Positions 17,276 to 26,839 of a stretch of 64,000 bases of DNA are shown piece by piece. The notes below the pieces were generated by a model that worked only from the letters and a program-made list of their open reading frames with translations, did no database searches and had not been told where the DNA came from. A program made the position numbers and the translations under genes. The DNA is from Acidobacteriota bacterium (GTDB lineage Bacteria; Acidobacteriota; Terriglobia; Bryobacterales; Bryobacteraceae): assembly GCA_026393985.1 (NCBI GenBank), contig JAPKZB010000093.1:120350-184349 (forward strand). The letters run 5' to 3'. The number at the start of each line of letters is the position of its first letter. Position 1 is the first letter of the stretch.

Positions 17276-20113
17276 ATGAAGCTATTTGCAGGCACTTTGC
17301 TCGCGGTGGGGTTATGGGCCCAGTCTAACGCAACCGACGCGGCGTTGAACGGATATGTGCGCGATGAGTCCGGAGCGTCGATTCCAGCCGCCAAGGTAAC
17401 CGCTCGCAACCTCGCCACCAACACCGAGGTCGCCGGAACCACCAACCAGGACGGCTACTTCCGGTTTCCGCTCCTGCGCGTGGGAGAGTATGCGCTGCGG
17501 GCTTCGGCGCCGGGTTTCGCCGAGTTTGAGCAAACCGGCGTCCGGCTCACGGTCGGCCAGCAGGGCCGGATCGACGTGACCTTGAAGGTAGGAACCGCCG
17601 CCGACAGCGTGACCATCAACGCTGACGCCGCGCTCGTCACCGTCGGCGATGTCGCTCAGGGCGAGGTCCTCAACGAACGGGCGGTGCGAACCCTGCCGAT
17701 CACGTCGCGGAACGTCTACAACTTTCATCTTCTCGGCCCGGGCGTCAAGGGCATTCCCTCTACCGGCTTCGGCACCACGCAGTTCACCTTTGGTGGCCAC
17801 AACCGCTCCACCTGGACGGTGGACGGCCTCGACAACTCGCAGCGGCGGACCAACCGGCAGATCCGGCTGGTGATTTCCACACCCGAATCCGTGCAGGAGA
17901 TGCAGGTTCTCTCGGGTGCTTACAGCGCTGAGTTCGGCCGCGCCGCCGGCGGCATCATCAATGTCATCAGCCGCTCCGGCAGCAATGAATTGCATGGCTC
18001 CGGCATGGGTCTCTACCGACCGAACTCTACCTCAGCCCGGGCGCCGCTCGCCGCCCGTCGCGCCCAGCAGACCTGGTGGATGGTGGCCGGCAACCTGTCC
18101 GGCACCCTCAAAAAAGACCGCCTTTTCTTCTTCATCAACGACGAGTTCAACCCGCTGAAAACGCCGCAGCCCGTTACCATTCTGCCCTCCGCCGCCCAGG
18201 CCCTGGGTCTTCCCGCTGCCGACCTCGCCGACTCCCCCTTCGGCGAGACCTTCCACACCCCAAGCGCCAAGCTCAATTTCAATCTGAACTCCAAAAACAG
18301 CGGCTTCCTCCGCTACAACCGCTTCACCAACGACCAACCCGGCGGCGGCGGCGGACTCACCGCCATCAGCCGCAGCCTCTCCTTCGAAGACCGCATGAAC
18401 GGCGGCGCCGGACAGTTGGCGACCGTCATCTCCCCTACCCTGCTGAACGAACTCCGCTTTGGCATCAACCGGCGGGCCGAGACCCGCGAAACTTACGTCC
18501 CGGGCCAGCCCAACGGGGCCCAGATCAACATCACCGGCGTCGCCAGTTTCGGCGTCAACCCGCTGGCGGGATCCGCCAGCGTGGAAACCTCCACCCAGAT
18601 CATCGATAATCTCACCTGGTCGCTCGGCCGCCACACCCTGAAGGCCGGTCTCGACTACCAGACCACCGGCTTTCAGATCCGAAGCGCCTTGAATCGCCTC
18701 TTCACCTTCGGCGGATTATCGGCTGCGCCGGCCCGCCCCGCCGTCACACCTCTCGATCAATACCTGCGGACCGTCGCCGGCGCTATCGATCCGGCAACCG
18801 GCCGCCCCTACACTTACACCCAACTGGCCCAGGAACTCGGCGAGAATTCGATACCCTTGCGCTACCACTTCGTAAACTTCTTCGTGCAGGACGAGTTCCG
18901 GCTCTCGCCCCGGCTGACTCTGAACTTCGGCGTCCGCTACGAGGCCGTCCTCAATCCCGTACTGGATGAACGCGCCCCCTTTTCCCTCTCCCAGCGGGTG
19001 AACAATGACATGAACAATTGGGCGCCCCGCTTCGGCTTCTCCTGGTCGCCCTTTCCGGACGGTAAAACCGTGGTCCGGGGCGGCTACGGGATCTTTTTCG
19101 ACAATCCCAGCCTTGGCACCAGCGCCACCGGCGCCCTCGTCAACGGCCGGCGCCTGCTCAGTTACACCATCCCGGGAACAGACGCCCGTTCCCCCGTCTT
19201 CCCCAATCTGCTCGGCTCGGCCGATCCCACCTTCCAGACGCCGCCCAACATTACCGCGTTTAGCCGGGACCTCCAGGTCATGTATGGACACAACGGCAGC
19301 CTGCAGATCCAACGGCAGGTTCTCAAAGACCTGGCCGTCAACGCCCAATACAGCTATTGGGGCCACCGCTTCGCTCCCTACTCCCGCGATATCAATCTCA
19401 GCACCCCGGCCAGCTTTCTCGCCGACGGCCGGCCAGTCTATCGCGGAACCGCCGGACGGCCTGACCCGCGTTTTCGGGCCATCAATCTGATCGAATCCGG
19501 CGCCAACAACAACTATCATGGCTTAGACCTCACCTTGACCAAACGCTTCAGCGCGGGCTTGCAATTGTCCACCACCTGGAGCTGGTCGCACGCCATCGCC
19601 GATGGCGATCTCGAAGCCGGGGCGCTCTCCGACCCCTCGCTGCGAAGCCGCGATAAAGGCAACGCCAACGCCGACGTGCGCCATAACTGGGTACTGCAAG
19701 GGCTCTGGGCCCCGGTGTTCGCCACACCGCAAATGAAATGGTTCAACGGTTTTGAACTCTCCGCGGTGGTCTTCTTCAACTCCGGCTACATGATCAATCC
19801 TCTGGCCGGCACGGACCTGAACAACGACCTCGTGCTGAACGACCGCCTGCCGTTCCGGGCCCGGAACTCCTTCACCGGACCAGGCTTCTTCCAGACCGAC
19901 CTCCGCCTGACCCGCCGGATCCGCTTCGCCGAACGGCAGTCGCTCGAGTTGATTGCCGAAAGCGAGAACCTGACCAACCACCTCAATGCCGCCTGCTCGA
20001 TTGCCGGCTGCACCGGCGCGGTGGTAAACCGCGATGGAGCGGCCGACTTCGGACGCATCACCAGCACCCGCGCCGGCCGCAACTTCCAATTCGGAATGAG
20101 GTACGCGTTCTAA
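17276..20113 (+). CDS. TonB-dependent receptor, Oar-like, with carboxypeptidase-regulatory-like domain (receptor 2)
   Basis: 945 residues, the shortest of the four receptors here. The signal peptide is about 1-18. The regulatory domain begins at ALNGYVRDESGASIPAAKVTAR (about 23-105), and the plug contains LPITSRNVYNFHLLGPGV, WTVDGLDNSQRRTNRQIR and SAEFGRAAGGIINVISRSG. The barrel ends in RNFQFGMRYAF with a terminal Phe. The stop overlaps the start of the S1/P1 nuclease gene (TAATG), linking this importer to an exported hydrolase and hinting that it takes up products of that enzyme (inference). Expression is probably controlled at the palindrome in its promoter. It is divergent from the kinase gene with a 136-base gap. 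Confidence 0.9.
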   Translation: MKLFAGTLLAVGLWAQSNATDAALNGYVRDESGASIPAAKVTARNLATNTEVAGTTNQDGYFRFPLLRVGEYALRASAPGFAEFEQTGVRLTVGQQGRIDVTLKVGTAADSVTINADAALVTVGDVAQGEVLNERAVRTLPITSRNVYNFHLLGPGVKGIPSTGFGTTQFTFGGHNRSTWTVDGLDNSQRRTNRQIRLVISTPESVQEMQVLSGAYSAEFGRAAGGIINVISRSGSNELHGSGMGLYRPNSTSARAPLAARRAQQTWWMVAGNLSGTLKKDRLFFFINDEFNPLKTPQPVTILPSAAQALGLPAADLADSPFGETFHTPSAKLNFNLNSKNSGFLRYNRFTNDQPGGGGGLTAISRSLSFEDRMNGGAGQLATVISPTLLNELRFGINRRAETRETYVPGQPNGAQINITGVASFGVNPLAGSASVETSTQIIDNLTWSLGRHTLKAGLDYQTTGFQIRSALNRLFTFGGLSAAPARPAVTPLDQYLRTVAGAIDPATGRPYTYTQLAQELGENSIPLRYHFVNFFVQDEFRLSPRLTLNFGVRYEAVLNPVLDERAPFSLSQRVNNDMNNWAPRFGFSWSPFPDGKTVVRGGYGIFFDNPSLGTSATGALVNGRRLLSYTIPGTDARSPVFPNLLGSADPTFQTPPNITAFSRDLQVMYGHNGSLQIQRQVLKDLAVNAQYSYWGHRFAPYSRDINLSTPASFLADGRPVYRGTAGRPDPRFRAINLIESGANNNYHGLDLTLTKRFSAGLQLSTTWSWSHAIADGDLEAGALSDPSLRSRDKGNANADVRHNWVLQGLWAPVFATPQMKWFNGFELSAVVFFNSGYMINPLAGTDLNNDLVLNDRLPFRARNSFTGPGFFQTDLRLTRRIRFAERQSLELIAESENLTNHLNAACSIAGCTGAVVNRDGAADFGRITSTRAGRNFQFGMRYAF

Positions 20114-21096
20114 TGCCTGCTCTTCTCCTTCTCTTCCTCACCGCCTCTGCCGCCTTCGGCTGGGGTGTACGCGGCCATCAGGCCATCAACCGGGCGGCCG
20201 TGTTGAGCCTGCCCGAAGATGGCCCCACGTTTCTCCGCGCTCACGAGGAATGGATCGCCTACCTGTCGATCATTCCAGACAGTTGGCGCAGCCCCTCCGA
20301 ACCGGCGCTCAAAATCCTCGAAGATCCCAATCACGGCTGGTTCAAAGAGCAGTTCGCCATGCTTCCGGCCATTCCCCGCTCGCGCTACGAGTTTATCCTG
20401 GCGCTCTACGAGGCCCAAAAGAAACAGAAGCCGGAAGAGGGCAAGCGGACCAACGTGCGGTGGACGGGCACGCTTCCCTATGCCGCGCAGGAGAACTTCG
20501 AACGGATGCGCGCCGCCATGCGCCGCTATCGCGCCCTCAAAGCGGGCGGCCAGGACACCAAGTTCGTCGAATGGGAGATCGCTTCCTACATGGGCCGCCT
20601 CGGGCACTACACCGGCGACGGGGCGCAACCGCTCCACGACACCATACACCACGATGGCTGGGCCGGGGACAACCCCAAGGACTTCACCCGCGAACCCCGC
20701 ATTCACGGCCGCATTGAATCGCAGTACGTAGACCTGATCGCCGTCGCTACCCCGGATGTCTTGAAACAGGTCGGTAAGCCGAAACGCCTCGCCGATCCGT
20801 TTGCCGCCATCCTCGCCCATCTGGACCTGGCCGCTTCTTACGTCGAGGAGGTCTATCAGTTGGACAAGACCGGCGCCTGGGCCGACAAAGATCACCCGCG
20901 AGCCCGCGAACTGGTCCACGAACGGCTCGCCTCCGGCGCTACGCTGCTGCGCGACCTGGCCTACACCGCCTGGCTCGAAAGCGATCAGCCCTTCCGCTTC
21001 AGCCGCGGCAACAACCCGATCGATCCCGATGGCCCGGGGTATAATCCGGCAACCGGGTCCGCCCCTCCAGGTCCTCCCGTGGTAGTCCGCAAATGA
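20113..21096 (+). CDS. S1/P1 nuclease-family (zinc-dependent) secreted hydrolase
   Basis: 327 residues with a signal peptide of about 16 residues; cleavage leaves Trp17 at the mature N-terminus, followed by GVRGHQ. In this family the N-terminal Trp and the GH histidine ligate zinc. The downstream LGHYTGDGAQPLHDT (about 158-172) and the HGRIES segment match the GDxHQPLH signature and its acidic partner. The family includes S1/P1 nucleases and zinc phospholipases C, and sequence by eye does not separate them. It overlaps the receptor upstream by one base and the YdcF-like gene downstream by four (ATGA), so the three genes are translationally coupled. The tail is Pro/Gly-rich and probably disordered. 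Confidence 0.8.
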   Translation: MPALLLLFLTASAAFGWGVRGHQAINRAAVLSLPEDGPTFLRAHEEWIAYLSIIPDSWRSPSEPALKILEDPNHGWFKEQFAMLPAIPRSRYEFILALYEAQKKQKPEEGKRTNVRWTGTLPYAAQENFERMRAAMRRYRALKAGGQDTKFVEWEIASYMGRLGHYTGDGAQPLHDTIHHDGWAGDNPKDFTREPRIHGRIESQYVDLIAVATPDVLKQVGKPKRLADPFAAILAHLDLAASYVEEVYQLDKTGAWADKDHPRARELVHERLASGATLLRDLAYTAWLESDQPFRFSRGNNPIDPDGPGYNPATGSAPPGPPVVVRK

Positions 21097-22241
21097 GATC
21101 GCTCAGCCTGTTCCTTCTGCCTGTTCTGTTGCTGGCACAGCCGGCCCGGCGCCCGCTCGAACTGCGTTCCCCCCTCCAGGACAAGATCTTTTCCGTGCTC
21201 TCGGCGCTCGAGCGGGCACCCGCCAAAGACCCTCGTCTGGACGAGATCGCGGCACGGAAACGGGCTGCCCTGCAGCAACCCGGCAACCCGATCGAAGCGA
21301 TGCGGTGGACGCCGGAGGAGATCGCCACGGTGAGCGCGGTGCTGGCCGGCGCCCATCACCTCGACGCCGAACTCCGCGCCACCGGCCTTCATCAAAAGGA
21401 ACCGGTGTTGGTCTCGGCCTGGGAGGGCGCCGCGACCGGCATCAACCGGATCTACGACGTTTACGGGCTCGGCAAGCCGCCCCGCTATCCGGCCATCGAC
21501 GCCGTTTCTTTCGATGTCAAGTCGCCCAACTATGCCCGGATGCTCGAAGTAATTCGCGCGGTGATGAGTGAAGAACCCGATGGTCATCCCCTGTTCTTCC
21601 ACGCCCCCCTCCGTTTCGCGCTCGAACTGCTGCGGGCGAACTGGCGGGACGAGGCCGGGCGCTTCGAGCCCATGGAGCGCGGCGAAAACCAGGCGGCCTT
21701 TGCCCGCATCGGGTCGACCGATTGGAGCCGTTACCGCTACTCCGCCATCGTCGTCCCCGGCTCCGGCACCGACCGGCCCGGACAAGCTATGTCGCCCTGG
21801 GGCAAGGCGCGGGTGACGCTGGCGGCGCGCCGCTTCAAGGCCGGTCTGGCGCCTTTTTTGATCGTCTCCGGCGGCTACGTCCACCCGGCCCAAACTCCAT
21901 TCTGCGAGGCGCTCGAGATGAAGAAGGCGCTCATGGCGGAGCACGGAATCCCGGCCGCGGCAATTCTGATCGAACCGCACGCCCGCCACACCACCACCAA
22001 TCTGCGAAACGCCGCCCGGCTGCTCTGGCGATATAACTTCCCCTGGGAGAAGACCGCGCTGATCACCACCGACCAGGGGCAGAGCGCCTACATCGAAGCG
22101 CCAACCTTCGCCCAGCGCTGCCTGACCGAGATCGGCTATCTCCCCTACGAGGGCCTCCAACGAATCTCGCAATTCGATCTCGAGTTTCGGCCCCGTGCGG
22201 AATCTTTACAGGCCGACCCGCTTGAACCGCTCGATCCGTAA
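21093..22241 (+). CDS. Exported YdcF-like (DUF218) domain protein
   Basis: 382 residues with a signal peptide (about 1-16, ending LLLAQP). Residues about 30-205 have no domain I recognise. Residues about 215-355 carry the DUF218/YdcF core: YSAIVVPGSG, ARRFKAGLAPFLIVSGGYV, MKKALMAEHGIPAAAILIEPHARHTTTNLRNAA and TALITTDQGQSAY, with the conserved SGG and the E..A..T..N pattern. YdcF-type proteins bind nucleotide-like ligands or act in envelope metabolism; no precise reaction is known. It is the third gene of the receptor 2 operon (ATGA overlap with the nuclease). Confidence 0.75.
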   Translation: MRSLSLFLLPVLLLAQPARRPLELRSPLQDKIFSVLSALERAPAKDPRLDEIAARKRAALQQPGNPIEAMRWTPEEIATVSAVLAGAHHLDAELRATGLHQKEPVLVSAWEGAATGINRIYDVYGLGKPPRYPAIDAVSFDVKSPNYARMLEVIRAVMSEEPDGHPLFFHAPLRFALELLRANWRDEAGRFEPMERGENQAAFARIGSTDWSRYRYSAIVVPGSGTDRPGQAMSPWGKARVTLAARRFKAGLAPFLIVSGGYVHPAQTPFCEALEMKKALMAEHGIPAAAILIEPHARHTTTNLRNAARLLWRYNFPWEKTALITTDQGQSAYIEAPTFAQRCLTEIGYLPYEGLQRISQFDLEFRPRAESLQADPLEPLDP

Positions 22242-22243
22242 CG

Positions 22244-22249
22244 TATCCT
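22244..22249 (+). promoter_or_regulatory. -10-like TATCCT before the gene at 22258
   Basis: TATCCT lies eight bases before the ATG, so initiation would place the 5' end at or next to the start codon. It suggests the secreted hypothetical has its own promoter even though only 16 bases separate it from the upstream operon. Confidence 0.4.
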
Positions 22250-22257
22250 GAAAGGGC

Positions 22258-22968
22258 ATGCGGTTGTTCTGCTTCGCAATGGCCACCCTGGCGCTGGCCG
22301 CCGACTGGCCCGGCAAAGCCTTTCCAGACTGGAGTGACGACACCGTCCTTAAGGTGTTGACCAACTCGCCCTGGACCCGGGCGCGCACCGTGCGCCTCGA
22401 ATGGACCAAGCGCGACCCCGGCAAGGTCGACCTGCGCGATATCCCCGGCGCCATCCATCAGCCCGCCAACGTCAACCAGGGCGCCGGGCCGCTCGGCGGC
22501 ATCGGCCGGGGAAAGAACAAGGCCTCGCTGCCCGACCGCGCCGAAATCCTCGTCCGCTGGGCCGGCGCCTTGCCCGTGCGGCAGGCCACGGCGCTCTACC
22601 GCCTGCGCGAGGAGAAGCTGGACCCGGGCCAGCTGAATGCGCTGATCGGCGTGCCCGAAAAGTACGCCGTCGTCGAGATCTTCGGCCTGCCCGCCGGCAT
22701 TGCGCACCAGGGCACGGCGGTCGTCGAAGACATCGCCGTCCGCTCGGCCACGCTCCGCGTGGGCAACAGCGGCGCGCTGGCCAAAGCCGTCAAGGCCGAA
22801 GCCAAGCTGCACGGCGACGGGCTCACCATCCGCGTTCATTTTGAGCGCACCCCTGAGCTGATGCAGGCGCGGGGCGATATCGAATTCGTCGTCGACATGC
22901 AGATCTTCGAAGTCCGCGAGTGGTTCCGGACCACCGGCATGCGCTACCGCGGCGCGCTGGAGCTGTGA
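22258..22968 (+). CDS. Secreted hypothetical protein
   Basis: 236 residues with a signal peptide (about 1-15, cleavage before DWPGKAF). I do not recognise a named family. The mature start has DDTVLKVLTNSPWTRARTVRLEW, then a Gly-rich low-complexity stretch (about 75-95), then a beta-rich region with ILVRWAGALPVRQAT and YAVVEIFGLPAG. Proteins with the same D-E/D-TVL-LL-SPW opening are, from memory, common in Solibacter-like genomes without assigned function. It lies just after the receptor 2 / nuclease / YdcF operon and converges with tamB, stops one base apart. Confidence 0.65.
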   Translation: MRLFCFAMATLALAADWPGKAFPDWSDDTVLKVLTNSPWTRARTVRLEWTKRDPGKVDLRDIPGAIHQPANVNQGAGPLGGIGRGKNKASLPDRAEILVRWAGALPVRQATALYRLREEKLDPGQLNALIGVPEKYAVVEIFGLPAGIAHQGTAVVEDIAVRSATLRVGNSGALAKAVKAEAKLHGDGLTIRVHFERTPELMQARGDIEFVVDMQIFEVREWFRTTGMRYRGALEL

Positions 22969-22969
22969 C

Positions 22970-25900
22970 CTAGCGAAGCTGCTTACGGAATTGAAAGTCG
23001 AGGCCAAAGGAGCCGTTTTCATCGCGCAGCGCGATGACCGACCACTCCTTGCTCAAGTTCCACTCGAGACGCACCACCTGCTGCTGGGAACGGTTGAGCG
23101 TGGTGACAAAGGTGACCGTAACGTCCTTCGACACCTGCTGCTCGACGGTCAGGCGCGCCTGCGGCGTGCCTTCCAGGCCGGAGATCAGCGGGTCGATCTT
23201 GAGGCGGCTCACCCCGAAAAACCGCTGCAGCTGGCTCGAGATTGGCGCCGAGATGGCGTTGCCGAGCAGCGTGTTGGCGCCGGTCTGGAGGAAGCTGCCG
23301 CTCTGCTGGCTACCCTGGCTCGTGTAGGAGATCGAGTCCGGGCTCCGGCCAACCGTCAACAGGGCAATGATCTCGGTGGGCGCCAGCGGCGGGTCGCTGC
23401 GGTAGGAGACGTTGAGCTTGTTGATGGGTCCGCTGAAGTTGATGCCCACCGTCACCGCGCGAATCCGCGTTTCGACGTCCATGTCGAGAACCGGCTCGAT
23501 CTTGCTCGTGTTGTAGAAGCTGACCTCCCCGCGCTTGATCGTGTACTTGCTGCCGAAGAAGTTGACCTCACCCTGGTTGACGGTGATGCGGCCCTGCACC
23601 ACCGGCCGGGCGGCCGACCCGCGTACGTTCAGGTTCGCGTCCGCCTGCAGGTCGCTCGTCAGCGAGGTGGTGAACCGCGTGTTCGGCCCGGTGCGGACCC
23701 GCACATCGAGCTGCATGTTGCTCAGGAACGGATTGGTCGATACGCTACTGGCGCGGCTCGCGGTGGCGTCCGAAAGCAGCGAGCCCAGATCCGTGCGGGG
23801 CTGAAAGCCGGACCGTTGAATGGTGATGTTGCCGCCAAGCAGGCTCTGCGTGGGCGTGCCGGTAAGGCTGAGCGCGCCATCGGCGACGGTGGAAAGGCCT
23901 TCGGGGTAGCGGATGCGCACCCCGGCCACCGAGGCTTGGAGACGATAGAAGGTCTCGGCCTCGCCGAAGTCGACAAAGCCGGAGAGCGCCAGTTCGCCGC
24001 CGCCGGCCTGCGCGGTGAGCTTGTTTTCGATCGTCGCGCGGCGCCGGTCAAACAGGACGCGGCCACTGACTTTGTCAAGGCCCGTGGGGATGTCGTCGAT
24101 CGACAACGCCGCGTCGCGAAGGTCGAGGCGGCCAAACAGCTGCGGATTGTCGAACTCGCCACGCACATTGGCTTCGACGGTGGCGATGCCGCTGGCCAGG
24201 ATCTCGGAGCTGAAGCTCTTGAGGCCAGCCAGGTTCAGGCTGCCGTTGATGCGCAGGTCCCACGGGCGGCGCTGGGCGAGCGAGAAGGAGCCTGTGGCGG
24301 CGAGGTTGGTATCTTTAGCGACGAAGCGGGCGCGCTTGATGGTGATCGCACCGCGGTCGGCGGAGAAGTGCAGCGGGCCGTCGTTGCGGAGTGCAAACTC
24401 CGGCCCGCCCCGCGCCGGGCGCAGCGCCAGCTGCGGGATGGACAGTTCGGCCTGCCACTTTTCCGGCTCGAACGCCGGCCCGCTGAAGCGGCCCTGCGCC
24501 GAGACGGACCCGGTGAACGGCAGGGGCTCGGGACGCAGATCGTTCCAGACATCGAGCGGCAGTTCGGCGAAAGAGAGGCTGCCGGAGCCCGGATATCCCT
24601 CCGTGAGGCGGTAGTTGCCCGCCCCGCGGATCTCGGTATTGCGGATGCGGCCGGCGGCGTCGAAGGCGAAGTTGCCGCTCTCGGTGCGGCCCTTGAGCGA
24701 GAGCTCCCCGAGAGGCTTTTCGTTGAAACTCAGACGGCTGAGGCCGGCGTCCACCTGCACGGCGGTGAGCTGCGGCTGCCGGTTCCGCAGCTCGCCCGCC
24801 AACTGCGCCGTGCCGCGGAGCAGCCCGGCCCAACCCGGCGCCTGCTCCCGCATGTCCTTCCAATCGAGGAGGCTGAAGCCGGCCAAGCTCACGTTGGCCG
24901 TGAACGGGCCCTCGTCGACCACCCGGCCGCTGCCGGTCAGCCGGGCCGCCCCCCGCGCGGCTTCAAAGGACGATACGGTGAGCTCTTTGCCGCGCAGCCG
25001 TCCGGTGGCGCGGAGCGCGTCGAAGATCTCGCCGCGCAGGATCGGCTTGGGGGCTTCGAGCGTGGCGGCGATATCCGGAGCTTGCAGCGTCCCCGCGATC
25101 ACGACCGAGCCGTTCACGAAGCCGATGGCGGGGAGTTCGGCGGAGAGGAGTTTGAAGTTGACGTTGCGAGCCGTGAGGCGGGCGTTGAGCGGGGCCGTCT
25201 CCACCGGCTTCCAACCGGCCAGCAGCAGGGTACCGGAGCCTTCCACCTGCGCGCGCTCCACTTCGGCCGTCAGCCCGGAGACGTCGAGGCGCGTGGGCGA
25301 AAGCACGACAGTGGCGCTTGCGCTGGCGGCCAGATACTTGTCGTAGCGCAGGTTGCGGGCCTCGACGCGCCCGGCGATCTGCGGCGTGCGGACGTCGCCC
25401 GTCACCGTGCCTTCAAACTGCAGACTGCCCTGTTCGAGACGAAAGGGAAGGCTTTTAACGGGCACGTCTTCGAGGCGGGTCGTCGTGGCACGGACGCGGA
25501 CCGTTTGGTTCAGCGTGCCGGAGACGGCGATGCGGCTTGAGGGCGTGGCGAGATAGGAGTCGGCGAACGAGAGCAGGTTCTGCGCCTGTTCATAGCGGGC
25601 GCGAACTACGCCTTCGACGGGAATGCCGCCCGGGCCAGGCGCGATGGTCATTTCGCCGGAGGCGTCCCAGGGGCCCTTCAGCGGTCCCGCGACGGCGATC
25701 GCGCCCGTCATCGCCCCGGAGTAGGGCATCTCCGTCAGCCGGAAGCGGCGGGCGACCGCGGCGAGCGAGAGAGCCTCCACCTTGCCTTTGACCGCGAGCG
25801 AGCGGTAGCCGGAGAGGTCAACTTCGCCCATAAAGCGGCCTTCGGGCGAAGTGGCGGCGAGGTTGGTCAGGCGGCCGCCGTCCGGGGTGAGCAGCACGCG

Positions 25901-26839
25901 GCAGCGGGCGCTGATCCCCTTGGCATACTCCGTGCTGAGGTCGCGGCCGGAGGCCTCGCCCTCGTAGCGGTAGCTCTCCTCGGCGCTGTAGGAGAACACC
26001 CCGGCGGTGGCGATCGGCCCCGCGCCCAGCCGGGTCTCGGCCAGGTCGGAGCGGGCCGAGAGCTTCAGCGTAATTTTCGGATGGAGCAGGTCGCGAATGG
26101 CGCCGAGGCCCTCGACCGTATGGCGGCCGGCGTCGGCGCGGAACTTGTGCAGCGTGATGCTGTCGGCAAAAACGGAGAGTTCGGTCGACAGGTCTCCGGC
26201 GAAGTGGGGGAGGAAGAAGCTGGGCAGATCCGCGGTGAAGGCGGTGGAACGCAGAGCGCCGTCGTAGCGGTTGTCGTCGGGCGAATAGGTGAAACCAAGT
26301 TCGAGGTCGCGCCCGGCAAAAGCGAACGGAGCCTGGGTCTGGTTGTAGGTAAACAGGCCGTTGTGCACCGTGAAGGTATCGATGGCCAGCGCCACCACCG
26401 GCGCGAGCGGGGCGCCGGACCGCGGGCGGGCTTGCGCGGGCGAAGGAATGTTGGTGGTGCCATCGTCCCGCCGCAGCAGATGGAACTCCGGACTTTGGAT
26501 GTCGAGCGCTTGCAGGTCCACCTTCCGGTTGAGGAACGAGAGGAGCTTGAGACCGAGTTGAATGCGGGGAGCGCGGAACAGCGGGCGCGCTCCGGGCGGT
26601 TCGGTGCCATGCAGAACGAACCCTTCGATGGTGACCTGCCAGGTGGCGGGGTCGAAGTCGAAGCGGCTCATCTCCGGCCGTCCGCCCGTGGCCCGGGCGA
26701 TTTCCGTGAGGGTGCGGCGGCGGATCTGCTCCCGGAGCCAAGCCGATTGAAAGACCAGGAAGCCCACGGCGAACAACCCCGTCAGCAGGAGTACGACGAG
26801 GGCGGCGAAGCGGAGCAGACGGCGGCGCCAGGGGCTCAT
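22970..26839 (-). CDS. tamB: Translocation and assembly module TamB-like protein (DUF490)
   Basis: 1289 residues. A single N-terminal membrane anchor (about 7-30, RRRLLRFAALVVLLLTGLFAVGFLVF region) is followed by an AsmA-like start and a very long series of beta-strand repeats. The C-terminal roughly 330 residues form the DUF490 domain, recognisable by LDVRVRTGPNTRFTTSLTSDL, GRITVNQGEVNFFGSKYTIKRGEV and PPLAPTEIIALLTVGRSPDS, ending at QFRKQLR. TamB spans the periplasm and works with an Omp85 protein in outer-membrane protein insertion or lipid transport. It overlaps the upstream SurA-like gene by four bases (ATGA) and is the last gene of an assembly operon. Confidence 0.88.
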   Translation of the reverse strand: MSPWRRRLLRFAALVVLLLTGLFAVGFLVFQSAWLREQIRRRTLTEIARATGGRPEMSRFDFDPATWQVTIEGFVLHGTEPPGARPLFRAPRIQLGLKLLSFLNRKVDLQALDIQSPEFHLLRRDDGTTNIPSPAQARPRSGAPLAPVVALAIDTFTVHNGLFTYNQTQAPFAFAGRDLELGFTYSPDDNRYDGALRSTAFTADLPSFFLPHFAGDLSTELSVFADSITLHKFRADAGRHTVEGLGAIRDLLHPKITLKLSARSDLAETRLGAGPIATAGVFSYSAEESYRYEGEASGRDLSTEYAKGISARCRVLLTPDGGRLTNLAATSPEGRFMGEVDLSGYRSLAVKGKVEALSLAAVARRFRLTEMPYSGAMTGAIAVAGPLKGPWDASGEMTIAPGPGGIPVEGVVRARYEQAQNLLSFADSYLATPSSRIAVSGTLNQTVRVRATTTRLEDVPVKSLPFRLEQGSLQFEGTVTGDVRTPQIAGRVEARNLRYDKYLAASASATVVLSPTRLDVSGLTAEVERAQVEGSGTLLLAGWKPVETAPLNARLTARNVNFKLLSAELPAIGFVNGSVVIAGTLQAPDIAATLEAPKPILRGEIFDALRATGRLRGKELTVSSFEAARGAARLTGSGRVVDEGPFTANVSLAGFSLLDWKDMREQAPGWAGLLRGTAQLAGELRNRQPQLTAVQVDAGLSRLSFNEKPLGELSLKGRTESGNFAFDAAGRIRNTEIRGAGNYRLTEGYPGSGSLSFAELPLDVWNDLRPEPLPFTGSVSAQGRFSGPAFEPEKWQAELSIPQLALRPARGGPEFALRNDGPLHFSADRGAITIKRARFVAKDTNLAATGSFSLAQRRPWDLRINGSLNLAGLKSFSSEILASGIATVEANVRGEFDNPQLFGRLDLRDAALSIDDIPTGLDKVSGRVLFDRRRATIENKLTAQAGGGELALSGFVDFGEAETFYRLQASVAGVRIRYPEGLSTVADGALSLTGTPTQSLLGGNITIQRSGFQPRTDLGSLLSDATASRASSVSTNPFLSNMQLDVRVRTGPNTRFTTSLTSDLQADANLNVRGSAARPVVQGRITVNQGEVNFFGSKYTIKRGEVSFYNTSKIEPVLDMDVETRIRAVTVGINFSGPINKLNVSYRSDPPLAPTEIIALLTVGRSPDSISYTSQGSQQSGSFLQTGANTLLGNAISAPISSQLQRFFGVSRLKIDPLISGLEGTPQARLTVEQQVSKDVTVTFVTTLNRSQQQVVRLEWNLSKEWSVIALRDENGSFGLDFQFRKQLR

